Positions 25,054-32,552 of a DNA stretch of 64,000 bases are shown here, piece after piece. Under the pieces are notes generated by a model. The model was not told where the DNA came from. It worked only from the letters and a program-made list of their open reading frames with translations, and did no database searches. The number at the start of each line of letters is the position of its first letter. The stretch's first letter is position 1. The stretch lies in the NCBI GenBank assembly GCA_036259835.1, contig DATABA010000022.1:17274-81273 (forward strand). Direction: 5' to 3'. Position numbers and translations under genes: made by a program. Origin of the DNA: JALYGK01 sp036259835. GTDB taxonomy: Bacteria > Actinomycetota > UBA4738.

Positions 25054-25279
25054 TCACCCGCCATTTCGTCCAGCCGCTCGGCTAGTCGCTCCTCAACAGA
25101 CGGGAACAGGTGCCCGTAGATGTTGAGCGTCGTAGTGATCGAGGCGTGACCGAGACGTGCCATGATTTCCACTGTTCATTCCGATTCTTGAACTCAATGT
25201 GGGTGCTTCGGCGCCTCTCATCGTTGAATCATTCACGCGACACACGCCAACTGGGCTGAGGGTCAGCTAGTGGGACGGA

Positions 25280-25484
25280 ATGCAGCGAGCTGACCATCCA
25301 AACCGATCCTCACTCATTGCCATAGTTGTCGTACTCGTAACCCAGATTCTGGTCCGGGGGGGCGGTCGCCGTGACCTACCTGGTAACCCGACCGGACCCG
25401 GTCGATCCCCGCGAGGGCGCTTGCATTCAGAGCGGCCGTAGGTGGGACCGCGCCCTTGAGTTCTGTGCCCCACCGGGGTTTTAG
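25280..25484 (+). pseudogene. Possible small membrane protein gene broken in a G7 run
   Basis: ATG 25280 opens a frame with a hydrophobic helix (SLIAIVVVLVTQILVRG). At the run of seven G (25356-25362) it leaves frame. One base over, the reading continues naturally as AVAVTYLVTRPDPVDPREGA, then CIQSGRRWDRALEFC, to a TAG at 25482. With six G the product would be about 67 residues with one membrane helix and two Cys in the tail. Either a real frameshift or a homopolymer error. The rest of 25173-25547 shows nothing else coding. Confidence 0.35.
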
Positions 25485-25547
25485 GGCGAGCGTTCAACCA
25501 CTATTCCGCGACTCCAATCCGGACCGTGATAGAGACGTCGAATTGCT

Positions 25548-26309
25548 CTAGTGCGGCCCGAATGGGTTGGGGTCGATCCCTTCGTCCTGGAAGGTGGGGA
25601 TGACAAGCACCTTCTTGCTCTGGTCGTCGAAGGCCACCGCGTTGGCGCACTGGCGCCCTTCGTAATCGCCCGGAGCGATCTCGGCGGTCCAATCATCGAA
25701 GTGGTGATCTTCGAGGACCTCCTCGGCGATCTGCAGGGATTGGTCCTGCGTCAAACAGGCGTTGTGTTCCGTGGCCGGCCCTTCCGTAGCAACTTCAAAC
25801 ATGCGCCTCACAACCGCATCGCGCATCGCGATGAACCGCTTGGCCTCTCTGACGTAGTCATCGGGCAGATCTTGAAACCCGAGCCTCGTGCAGAGCCCAT
25901 CGTCATCGCTGGGGAAGACGTGGATGGCGCCACCTTGCCCAGCGCATGCGGTCATCGCCGGTGCCGGACCGAGGTTCCCGAGATCTCCTCTGTTCCACAG
26001 TCGCGTACACACCTTCCCCGGGTGCTCGCCCGTGGTCGACACGATCGCGACGTTGGAGTCGTCGGTTGGCGCGTCGTGGCAGCCGATCCCGGCGGCGACC
26101 ACCTGATCGGATTTCAGAAGGACGTAGCTCGTCGCTGCGACTCCGAGCAAGGCAGCGGGCAGTAGGATCACCGCCAGTCGCCGACGGCGTTTGCGATACG
26201 TCAGGCGATTTCGTTCCTTGGCTATCTCCTTCATGAGAGCTTCCTTTCTCAGCTCGAGCCGAGCGGGAGGAAGGTCCCTTGGGGAGGGTGGTGACAGCAG
26301 TTCTTTCAT
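25548..26309 (-). CDS. Membrane-anchored protein coupled to an ECF sigma factor (anti-sigma-like)
   Basis: 253 residues. A ~45-residue basic cytoplasmic N-terminus (KERNRLTYRKRRRRL) is followed by one membrane helix (LAVILLPAALLGVAATSYVLL). The ~185-residue external domain contains several Cys (GIGCHD, KVCTRLW, TACAGQ, LCTRLGF, NACLTQ, RQCANA). The start overlaps the sigma factor stop by 4 nt (ATGA). There is no zinc anti-sigma motif. It may restrain the sigma factor, with the Cys-rich outer part as sensor; this is inference from context. Confidence 0.65.
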   Translation of the reverse strand: MKELLSPPSPRDLPPARLELRKEALMKEIAKERNRLTYRKRRRRLAVILLPAALLGVAATSYVLLKSDQVVAAGIGCHDAPTDDSNVAIVSTTGEHPGKVCTRLWNRGDLGNLGPAPAMTACAGQGGAIHVFPSDDDGLCTRLGFQDLPDDYVREAKRFIAMRDAVVRRMFEVATEGPATEHNACLTQDQSLQIAEEVLEDHHFDDWTAEIAPGDYEGRQCANAVAFDDQSKKVLVIPTFQDEGIDPNPFGPH

Positions 26310-26926
26310 CCCTCGTCCTCGCTCGGTTGTGTGATGGAAGCTCCGGCCAGAGCGCTGCTTTCGTTGCTGTAGTGTCCGGTGCCGAGTGAAAGTTCGCGCA
26401 ACCGCCGACGCGCCCGGGCAACGCGGGACTTGACCGTGCCCACAGGGATGCCCAGCGCGAGCCCTGCCTCTTCATAGCTCAGGTCGGACCACACCACGAG
26501 CGCCAGCGCCTCTTGCTCTTGCTCGGGTAGGTCGGCGACCATGTTCAACAGGTTATGCATGCGGCGCTCGTCGTCGAGTCTGTCGGCCGCGTCGTCTTCA
26601 GGTAGCAGCCTCGGCATCTCGGCCTGGACCCGCTGCAGTGCCGCGTCCCGCCTACGCGCTGAGCGCCGTTGGTTCCGCATAAGGTTGGTTGCCGTGCCTA
26701 AAAGCCAAGGACGCAAAGACTCTCCTGAGAGTTGGATCTCGTCCCTCCTGCGCCACGCCTCCAAGAAGGTGGCCGCCATCAGGTCCTCGGCTAGATCCCA
26801 CTTGCCGACCCGGCGGAAGCAGTAGTTGTAGACAGCCTTCGCGTGGCGCTCGAATAGTTCGGCAAAAGCGGCGTCTGATCTGGCCGTCTGCTCCCACAGC
26901 TTCCTATCGGATGGGTACTCCATCAC
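26306..26926 (-). CDS. ECF-family RNA polymerase sigma-70 factor (island-borne)
   Basis: 206 residues. Region 2 (FAELFERHAKAVYNYCFRRVG, AEDLMAATFLEAWRRRDEI) and region 4 (LALVVWSDLSYEEAGLALGIPVGTVKSRVARARRRLREL) are clear, and PWLLGTATNLMRNQRRSARRR matches the region 2.4 end. The first ATG at 26926 fits the family length. It is coupled to the membrane protein at 25548-26309. Confidence 0.9.
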   Translation of the reverse strand: MMEYPSDRKLWEQTARSDAAFAELFERHAKAVYNYCFRRVGKWDLAEDLMAATFLEAWRRRDEIQLSGESLRPWLLGTATNLMRNQRRSARRRDAALQRVQAEMPRLLPEDDAADRLDDERRMHNLLNMVADLPEQEQEALALVVWSDLSYEEAGLALGIPVGTVKSRVARARRRLRELSLGTGHYSNESSALAGASITQPSEDEG

Positions 26927-26986
26927 CTTCTAATGTCCGATTCGGTCCGCTGGTTCGCGTTCTAGAAGCGAGTCGTCTATCACTCT

Positions 26987-27187
26987 GTGCGTCCGTGGCT
27001 CGGCCTACACTCCGGCCCATTGGCTCCGATCTTCTTCGACCAGCATGCCTGCAAGCCGCCATCGACAACTGACCTGATAGGACGAGAGCTCGATTGGACC
27101 TGCCGTCATTGCCAGCGACGATGGCGATTGGAGCACTACTTCGCGAAGGATGGCTCGATCGTAGGGCCGTCATGGATCGTGCTTTAG
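26987..27187 (+). CDS. Small zinc-ribbon-like hypothetical protein
   Basis: 66 residues from GTG 26987 (TTG 27019 is an alternative). The C-terminal half contains a CxxC pair in LDWTCRHCQRRWRLEHYF, preceded by an isolated Cys (HACKPP). It is divergent from the sigma factor gene and ends 1 nt before the start of a small two-helix membrane ORF. No family recognised. Supported only by motif and arrangement. Confidence 0.4.
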   Translation: MRPWLGLHSGPLAPIFFDQHACKPPSTTDLIGRELDWTCRHCQRRWRLEHYFAKDGSIVGPSWIVL

Positions 27188-27188
27188 G

Positions 27189-27332
27189 TTGCTCGGGCTC
27201 CTCGCCGCGTTAGGCGCTGGCCTCTCGCTGATCCTGTTCCTCCGGTCTGGGGATGAGCCGAGCCGGGTCCACTGGTTGGCGTGGGCGATCCTGTCCGCGC
27301 TCGTCTTCGTCGTCTGGATGCTGGTTCTCTAA
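27189..27332 (+). CDS. Very small two-helix membrane protein
   Basis: 47 residues from TTG 27189 to TAA 27330-27332. Two hydrophobic helices (LLGLLAALGAGLSLILFL and WLAWAILSALVFVVWMLVL) are joined by a polar loop with RSGDEPSRVH. It starts one base after the TAG of the zinc-ribbon-like ORF, suggesting a two-gene unit. The amphipathic codon pattern and clean helices support coding, but no homologue is known to me. Confidence 0.45.
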   Translation: MLGLLAALGAGLSLILFLRSGDEPSRVHWLAWAILSALVFVVWMLVL

Positions 27333-27337
27333 CCGAG

Positions 27338-27357
27338 CAGGCGGCAAACAGGCGGCA
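27338..27357 (+). repeat. 20-bp direct repeat, copy 2
   Basis: Same 20 bases as 25034-25053 in the same orientation. It follows the stop of the small membrane ORF by five bases. Confidence 0.6.
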
Positions 27358-27385
27358 GAATGCAGTGAATGCCGCGTAAACGGTC

Positions 27386-27619
27386 CTAGCGGCGCGCAGC
27401 CAAAAAGGGGCTTTGACAAGCGCTTCTGGCTATTTCCGCGAGGAGCGCCCGCGGGCCCAAATCAAAGAATGCGGCTAGAGCCACAAGCTCTTCGATAGAG
27501 ATTCCCCGCCGTCCCGCCTCGGCCTCGATGACTGTTTGTCGGTGCCAAGAGAAACCCAACGTCCGAAATGCGTTGGCTAATTCCTCCGTCTGGCGGTTCT
27601 CGGAGCCGACGAACGTGAA
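27386..27619 (-). pseudogene. XRE-type HTH regulator remnant (no start codon)
   Basis: Between an in-frame TAA at 27620-27622 and TAG at 27386-27388 the minus strand encodes ~77 residues. These include RQTEELANAFRTLGFSWHRQT, VIEAEAGRRGISIEELVALA and FFDLGPRALL. This is the second half of an XRE-type HTH and its following helix. No suitable start codon precedes the conserved part and the first HTH helices are missing, so it is a decayed fragment. Confidence 0.5.
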
Positions 27620-27651
27620 TTAGGCAACGGCGCCGCCGGTGGTCTCTGGAT

Positions 27652-28779
27652 CTAAACCGGTACGAGAAGAGCTTCGTCGATCTGCCAGTGAACTTCCACT
27701 TGGCGGGAGATGAACGTCGCTCTGGCGCTTGCCTGAGGCGTCCGAACGAAGAGCCGAATTCCTTCCTCTGTTCGAACGACGAACTTGATTACCGGCCCGA
27801 GGTAGATCGCCTCCTCAAGGGTTCCACGCAGGGCCATCTCGCGGCGATCGCCAGTTCCGCCTTGTCCGCTAGCGGGGCGGACGTATGTACGCTCGGGGCG
27901 AACGACGAGAGCGATCGCATCTCCGCTGGCAAGACCCAGTCGATGAACAGATTTCGGGTCGAGGCGGATCGGGCGTCGCTCCGACCGGACCAGCAAGCTC
28001 TCCTCCACGTCCAGAGTACCTCGGAAGATGTTCGATTCGCCGATGAAGCTAGCCACAAACAAGGAACTCGGCTGTTCGTACAGCTCTTCACCAGTACCAG
28101 TTTGTTGAATCCTTCCCTTGTTGAAGACGGCGATGCGGTCGCTCATCGCCAAGGCTTCTTCCTGGTCGTGCGTTACATAGATGATTGTGACGCCGAGGTC
28201 TCGACTGATCTGCATGATTTCTAATTGAAGGGCCTCGCGGAGTTGCTTGTCGAGAGCTCCCAAAGGCTCATCCATGAGAAGCACCGGAGGGTGGAACACT
28301 AGCGCGCGAGCCAAGGCGATCCGTTGCTGCTGCCCTCCGGAGAGCTGGCGCGGATAACGATCACCTAACTGCTCGAGTCGGACCAACCGAAGTGCCTCGT
28401 CGACCATGCGATGAATCTCGTGCCGAGGGAGCCGTCGCGCCTCGAGCGGAAACGCAACGTTCTCGGCGGCGGTCATGTGCGGAAACAAAGCGTAGTTCTG
28501 GAAGACCATCCCCAGGTTCCGCTTATGGGGCGGCATTCCGGTGAGGTCGCGACCGTCGAGGTTCACGCTTCCGGCGTGCGGATGAATGAATCCGGCGATA
28601 ACCCGAAGCAGCGTCGTCTTTCCGGCGCCTGATGGGCCCAGAAGCGTGAGGAACTCGCCCGGCTGTACCTCCAGTGTGATGTCCTCGATCGCCACCTCGT
28701 CACCGTAGAGGCGTGTGACGCCTTCTACCGAAAGCGCCCCGACTTCGGTTCTCTCCGGCCGGATCACTCTGGTCGTCAA
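27652..28779 (-). CDS. PotA-like ABC transporter ATP-binding subunit (island)
   Basis: 375 residues from TTG 28779, which overlaps the upstream permease stop (TTGA) and follows AAAGGA at 4 nt. GTG 28767 is an alternative. Walker A is GPSGAGKTT (~48-56), the signature LSGGQQQRIALARAL, Walker B VLLMDEPLGALD and the switch His in YVTHDQEEAL. The C-terminal TOBE region includes LVVRPERTYVRP. It energises the permease pair encoded upstream. It is a distinct paralogue of the truncated ATPase at the window start. Confidence 0.93.
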   Translation of the reverse strand: MTTRVIRPERTEVGALSVEGVTRLYGDEVAIEDITLEVQPGEFLTLLGPSGAGKTTLLRVIAGFIHPHAGSVNLDGRDLTGMPPHKRNLGMVFQNYALFPHMTAAENVAFPLEARRLPRHEIHRMVDEALRLVRLEQLGDRYPRQLSGGQQQRIALARALVFHPPVLLMDEPLGALDKQLREALQLEIMQISRDLGVTIIYVTHDQEEALAMSDRIAVFNKGRIQQTGTGEELYEQPSSLFVASFIGESNIFRGTLDVEESLLVRSERRPIRLDPKSVHRLGLASGDAIALVVRPERTYVRPASGQGGTGDRREMALRGTLEEAIYLGPVIKFVVRTEEGIRLFVRTPQASARATFISRQVEVHWQIDEALLVPV

Positions 28780-29576
28780 CTGATCCTTTGCGCGCGCTTG
28801 CGAGGGAGTAGCACGAGCATCAGCAGACCGAACGTGACCCCGGTCAATACGGTCGCCATTGCAGCGATCGTTGGCTCGATGACGCTCCGGACCTGTCCCC
28901 ACATCACGACGGGAAGCGTTCGAACGACTGGGCTCGAGAGGAAGATGGACACGACCACCTCGTCCCAGGAGGTGATGAAAGCGAAGAGGGCCCCCGTGAC
29001 GATGCTTGGCCTCGTCAGGGGCAGCGTTATCCGGAGGAATGTCCGGACGGGACCGGCGCCCAGGCTCCTTGCGGCGACCTCGAGCGCTGGATCTAGGTTC
29101 TGCAAACTGGCCCCGACGACGATGACCACCAGTGGGAGCGCGAGCGCGGTATGGGCAAGGACAAGTCCATGGAAAGTACCGATGAGCTTCCAATCTGAGT
29201 ACACGAAGAACATCCCAATAGCGACCACCACGACTGGTGTTACCAACGGAGACATCACAAGGCCGGAAATGGCGGCCCGCCCCGGGTACCGGCCTCGCAC
29301 CAGTCCAAGCGCTGTGACTGTTCCGAGCGATGTCGCGAGACCAGCTGTGGCGACCCCGACTTTGAGACTGGTGACGAGTCCGGCTGTCCAACTGGGATCG
29401 TCAAACAAAGTCCCGTACCAGCGGATGCTAAAACGGGTTGGTGGGAATGTGAGCAGCCCGCCGGCCGAAAATGACATGGGAATGACGATGAGCGTCGGGA
29501 CGATCAGAAGCAGGGCAACGAGTCCGGCATACCCATATATCGCGACGTTCCAGTCGAGGATGCGTTTGCCCGCCAT
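28776..29576 (-). CDS. PotC-like ABC transporter permease (island)
   Basis: 266 residues from ATG 29576, which overlaps the preceding permease stop (TGATG). Six membrane helices; the EAA loop reads EVAARSLGAGPVRTFLRITLPL, and the late WDEVVVSIFLSSP matches PotC/PotI. It pairs with the PotB-like permease in the same operon. Confidence 0.92.
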   Translation of the reverse strand: MAGKRILDWNVAIYGYAGLVALLLIVPTLIVIPMSFSAGGLLTFPPTRFSIRWYGTLFDDPSWTAGLVTSLKVGVATAGLATSLGTVTALGLVRGRYPGRAAISGLVMSPLVTPVVVVAIGMFFVYSDWKLIGTFHGLVLAHTALALPLVVIVVGASLQNLDPALEVAARSLGAGPVRTFLRITLPLTRPSIVTGALFAFITSWDEVVVSIFLSSPVVRTLPVVMWGQVRSVIEPTIAAMATVLTGVTFGLLMLVLLPRKRAQRIS

Positions 29577-30493
29577 CAATCTTGGGCAGGCCCGAAAGCT
29601 TCACTAATCCGGACGAAGCGGCTTCCGACCCAGAGAAGGATGAGCGTCACAGCGAGAAGAGTTATGGCTAGGGCACTCCCCGTTCCGAACTGCAGACGCT
29701 CGGTAACCATGTTGACGACGAGTTCACTGAACATGGCATTGCGCGGGTTTCCGAGTAGCGAGGGAGTGATGTAGAAGCCTAGGGACAACACGAATACGAG
29801 GAGACACCCCGCCGCGACACCGGGGAGGCTTAGGGGCATGAAGACGCGGAGGAACGCTCTGGCGGCGCTCGCGCCCAACCCTTTCGCGGCCGGGATCAGG
29901 TCAGCATCGATTCGCCGCATCGCTGCGAAGACTGGCAAGACCATGAAGGGCAGGAGGATGTGGCTCATGCCGATCGTGACGCCGAGCGTGTTTCGCATTA
30001 GTGCCACGGGATGTTCAATGACGCCAAGCCGGAGCAACAGCGAGTTGATGACGCCAGTGTCGCCAAGCAGAACGGTCCAGGCATACGTTCGAACGAGCAA
30101 GCTCGACCAGAACGGAACCAGTACCAAAGCCGCGAGCAGCGCTCGGAGCCGGTTTCCGCTGTGGTTCATGGCGTAGGCGTATGGGTAGCCAAGCGCGATA
30201 CAAATCACTGTGACGAGCAGAGATATTCGGATCGTCGTCCACAAGACTCTGGCGTAAACGGAAGATTCGACGAACACCAAGTAGTTCTCTGGCCCCGGAT
30301 CGGTGAAGCTCCGGGCTCCCATTCGGAAGACAGGGAGCACGAAGAAGAGTGTCAGAAAGACGACCCCTGGAATCGCGAGAACGGCCCACCCATCGAGTAG
30401 CTTGCGCCGGGGCGGTTCCGCCGCTTCTGAGTTCCCGGTCAATTTGGCGAGCACCGGGCTACGACCAATCAGGTCTGAAGCCACTCCTGCCAT
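29576..30493 (-). CDS. PotB-like ABC transporter permease (island)
   Basis: About 305 residues from ATG 30493; the exact start is uncertain because it lies within the 3' end of the binding protein gene. The first helix is VLAIPGVVFLTLFFVLPVF. LVPFWSSLLVRTYAWTVLLGD is the PotB/PotH hallmark and the EAA loop is PAAKGLGASAARAFLRVFMPL. Second gene of the PotD-B-C-A-like operon. Confidence 0.9.
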   Translation of the reverse strand: MAGVASDLIGRSPVLAKLTGNSEAAEPPRRKLLDGWAVLAIPGVVFLTLFFVLPVFRMGARSFTDPGPENYLVFVESSVYARVLWTTIRISLLVTVICIALGYPYAYAMNHSGNRLRALLAALVLVPFWSSLLVRTYAWTVLLGDTGVINSLLLRLGVIEHPVALMRNTLGVTIGMSHILLPFMVLPVFAAMRRIDADLIPAAKGLGASAARAFLRVFMPLSLPGVAAGCLLVFVLSLGFYITPSLLGNPRNAMFSELVVNMVTERLQFGTGSALAITLLAVTLILLWVGSRFVRISEAFGPAQD

Positions 30494-31515
30494 CGCCGAT
30501 CGACGGCGTCGAAATTCTCGTCCCACCAAACGTCGTTGAAGCCTATGCCGGTCTCAACGTAGGACGTCGGAAGGTCGCGTTCCTTCGTCCGATCGACGTT
30601 GTTGACCGCTCCCTCGTTCGCAGGAGCGTACGCAATGTGCTTGCTGATCTCAGCGTTGTTCTTGTCTGACACGATCCATGAGATCAGCTGCATAGCTGCT
30701 CGAACGTTCTTCGAGCCCTTCGGGACCACCAAGTAATCGGCGGTGAGTATGTGTTGATCCCACATGATGTCGACGGGAGCGCCTTCCCGCTGGATATCGA
30801 AAATGCGGCCGTTCCAGCTCATTCCCATGGCTACTTCCCCGTCTGCGAGGAGCTGTGCCGACTGCGCGCCCGAGTCGTACCAGACGATCTGGTCCTTGAC
30901 CGTGTCGAGTTTCGCGAACGCCCTGTCCAAGTCGAGCGGGTAGAGCTCATCTGCCTGAACACCATCCGCGAGGAGCGCCATCTCCAGGAGGCCCCAGGAT
31001 GCGTAGTTGAAGGCCCCGCGTTTTCCAGGGAACTTCTTCAGATCAAAGAAGTCAGCGAAACTCGTTGGTTGCTTTCCAGCAAACGCGTCTGACCTATAAC
31101 CGACGACGACCGAATAGACGATATCTGGAACCCGGTATCCTCTGGTCGGGAAGAGATCCGACTGGAGCTCGTCGCAGGGAACGATCTTGCAATCGATGGG
31201 CTCGAGGACGTCGTGATCGCTCGCCAACCCGAAGTCGTTCCCGACTTCAACTACGTCCCATGTGACGTTTCCCGATTCAACCATGGCCTGGAGCTTCGCG
31301 TAGTCGGTGGGCTCCTCCTGGACAATCCTGACGTTCGGATTGGCCTTCATGAAGGGCTCCAGCCACGCGTTGGTCTGGGCCTGCTGATACGCGCCTCCAA
31401 AGCTTACGAAGGTCAACGTGACCGGCTCACCGCCTCGCCGCGTCTCCGGCCCTCCACAGGCCGCAGCGATCAGTGCCAGTACGGAAAAGGTCGTCGCGAT
31501 TCTCCGCCAGGTCAT
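30469..31515 (-). CDS. PotD-like solute-binding lipoprotein (island)
   Basis: 348 residues from ATG 31515, preceded by AGGAGG with 5-nt spacing. The GTG two codons earlier is less likely. The lipoprotein signal ends in IAAAC (Cys20). The mature part (VTLTFVSFGGAYQQAQTNAW, VEVGNDFGLASDHDVLEPID) belongs to the SBP_bac_8/PotD group for polyamines, opines or similar. It heads the operon, directly behind a promoter carrying a TetR-type palindrome. Confidence 0.92.
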   Translation of the reverse strand: MTWRRIATTFSVLALIAAACGGPETRRGGEPVTLTFVSFGGAYQQAQTNAWLEPFMKANPNVRIVQEEPTDYAKLQAMVESGNVTWDVVEVGNDFGLASDHDVLEPIDCKIVPCDELQSDLFPTRGYRVPDIVYSVVVGYRSDAFAGKQPTSFADFFDLKKFPGKRGAFNYASWGLLEMALLADGVQADELYPLDLDRAFAKLDTVKDQIVWYDSGAQSAQLLADGEVAMGMSWNGRIFDIQREGAPVDIMWDQHILTADYLVVPKGSKNVRAAMQLISWIVSDKNNAEISKHIAYAPANEGAVNNVDRTKERDLPTSYVETGIGFNDVWWDENFDAVDRRWQEWLQT

Positions 31516-31544
31516 CCGCACCTCCTGCCGACGTGTCCGATCGC

Positions 31545-31574
31545 AGCATAAGAGCTAACCAAGCGCTTGGTCAA
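31545..31574 (-). promoter_or_regulatory. Predicted promoter of the island ABC operon
   Basis: On the minus strand TTGACC (31569-31574) and TATGCT (31545-31550) are separated by 18 nt, ~35 nt before the binding-protein ATG. The palindromic operator covers the -35 end and the spacer, which suits repression. Confidence 0.55.
31556..31573. promoter_or_regulatory. TetR operator candidate at the ABC operon
   Basis: The 14-bp perfect palindrome ACCAAGCGCTTGGT is at 31558-31571. The extended 18-mer is nearly the same as the site at 32362-32379 in front of the tetR gene, with matching ends ACCA and CGCTTGGTCA. Confidence 0.75.
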
Positions 31575-31637
31575 CCGAGCCTCGCGGTCCGTGGACCTGC
31601 GGCGGGCCTAGCAGAAGCTCGCGGGTGGGGCGGTTCG

Positions 31638-32315
31638 CTACTTGCTGCCTCGTGTTGACCGTGAAAGGTTCGGCTCTTTCTGGCCGGAGGTACCCACGTC
31701 GCGTTCGGCTGCGACGATCCGGTTGAACAGACTCGTGAGCAGGTGCTCGGTCTGAAGTGCCGGGTCGAGAACCTGCTGCTGAACGAGCCCGTCAGCTGCG
31801 GAAGCAAAGGCCTCTCCCACGCCGTGCGGGTCTAGTGAGATAAGGCTGAGCTCGTCGGCGACCTCGCGGAAAAGCGTGACGAACGGCTTCCGCCAGCGCG
31901 CGTACTCGCCGGCTAGGTGCTCCCGGACCTCTTCGTCGCCCAACGCGAACCAAAACAGCGCAAGGTGTACCCGCATGACTTCGATGGTCGCGGGTTCCGC
32001 CATCCAAGCGATGACCGACCGGGCACGAGATTCCGCGGGACCAGCGCCATTGACGATCCGCTCCAGCGGCTCGACCCAGTCGCGCCTGGCGTGTTCGACC
32101 AGAGCTAGGACAAGGTCTCTCTTGTCCTTGAAGTGGTAATGGCACATGCCGTGCGAGACGCCTGCTATGGCCGCCACCCGGCGCGTGGTAAAGCGGTTGA
32201 TTCCCTCTTCGGCCAGCACCTGGCGCGCAGCCTCGAGGATTCGACTACGCGTCTCTTCCCCACGACTAAGCCGCTCCGCTGAGGCGTTCCGCACGACCAC
32301 GACAGAGTCCATCAT
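31638..32315 (-). CDS. TetR-family transcriptional regulator
   Basis: 225 residues from tandem ATG codons (32315 or 32312). The HTH is at ~20-65 (TRSRILEAARQVLAEEGINRF, TTRRVAAIAGVSHGMCHYHF), followed by KDKRDLVLALVEHA and a BetI-like ligand domain. It lies upstream of, and on the same strand as, the PotD-like operon. Its own start region has a palindrome nearly identical to that at the ABC promoter. Probably a local repressor released by the imported compound. Confidence 0.9.
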   Translation of the reverse strand: MMDSVVVVRNASAERLSRGEETRSRILEAARQVLAEEGINRFTTRRVAAIAGVSHGMCHYHFKDKRDLVLALVEHARRDWVEPLERIVNGAGPAESRARSVIAWMAEPATIEVMRVHLALFWFALGDEEVREHLAGEYARWRKPFVTLFREVADELSLISLDPHGVGEAFASAADGLVQQQVLDPALQTEHLLTSLFNRIVAAERDVGTSGQKEPNLSRSTRGSK

Positions 32316-32361
32316 GACGGAACTCGGCCCCCGTGCGGCTCACGCATCCGCCTCTCCCAGT

Positions 32362-32379
32362 TGACCAGACGCTTGGTCA
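32362..32379. promoter_or_regulatory. TetR operator candidate at the tetR gene
   Basis: TGACCAGACGCTTGGTCA has perfect 6-bp arms (TGACCA/TGGTCA). It shares 16 of 18 positions in its pattern with the site at 31556-31573. It lies about 50 bp upstream of the tetR ATG, which suggests autoregulation. Confidence 0.7.
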
Positions 32380-32552
32380 GTTCTAGAGTCTGGACCTCCC
32401 TAGCCAGGGGTCGGAGGCATGCGAGCTGTGTGGGATCACGGTGGCGCTGCGTTGCGTCAGCGCCAGTGTCAGCTTCGGTGCTCGGCGCGCCGTGGTTTTC
32501 GCCCCCGGGGACCGATTCCACCTAATCCTCAGCAGTGCGGCCGCTTCGGCGC

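Larger units (their letters stand above)
24900..25172 (-). pseudogene. Tyrosine-type site-specific recombinase, C-terminal remnant
   Basis: 90 residues starting at GTG 25172. The first ~35 residues match the end of phage-type integrases (MARLGHASITTTLNIYGHLFPSVEERLAERL). They keep the catalytic His of LGH and the nucleophile Tyr of IYGH. The core-binding domain and the catalytic Arg/Lys/HxxR part are missing. Upstream sequence (25173 on) does not continue the fold in any frame, so the gene is truncated. The tail (GGGDRSRTDDLCRAKAALYH) is read from the antisense strand of tRNA-Ala, a common end for integrases at tRNA sites. Confidence 0.8.

Noticed and set aside
28780..29391. Long N-terminal extension of the island ATPase
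   Set aside because: This part is the antiparallel-frame shadow of the PotC-like permease; the ATPase motif begins after TTG 28779.
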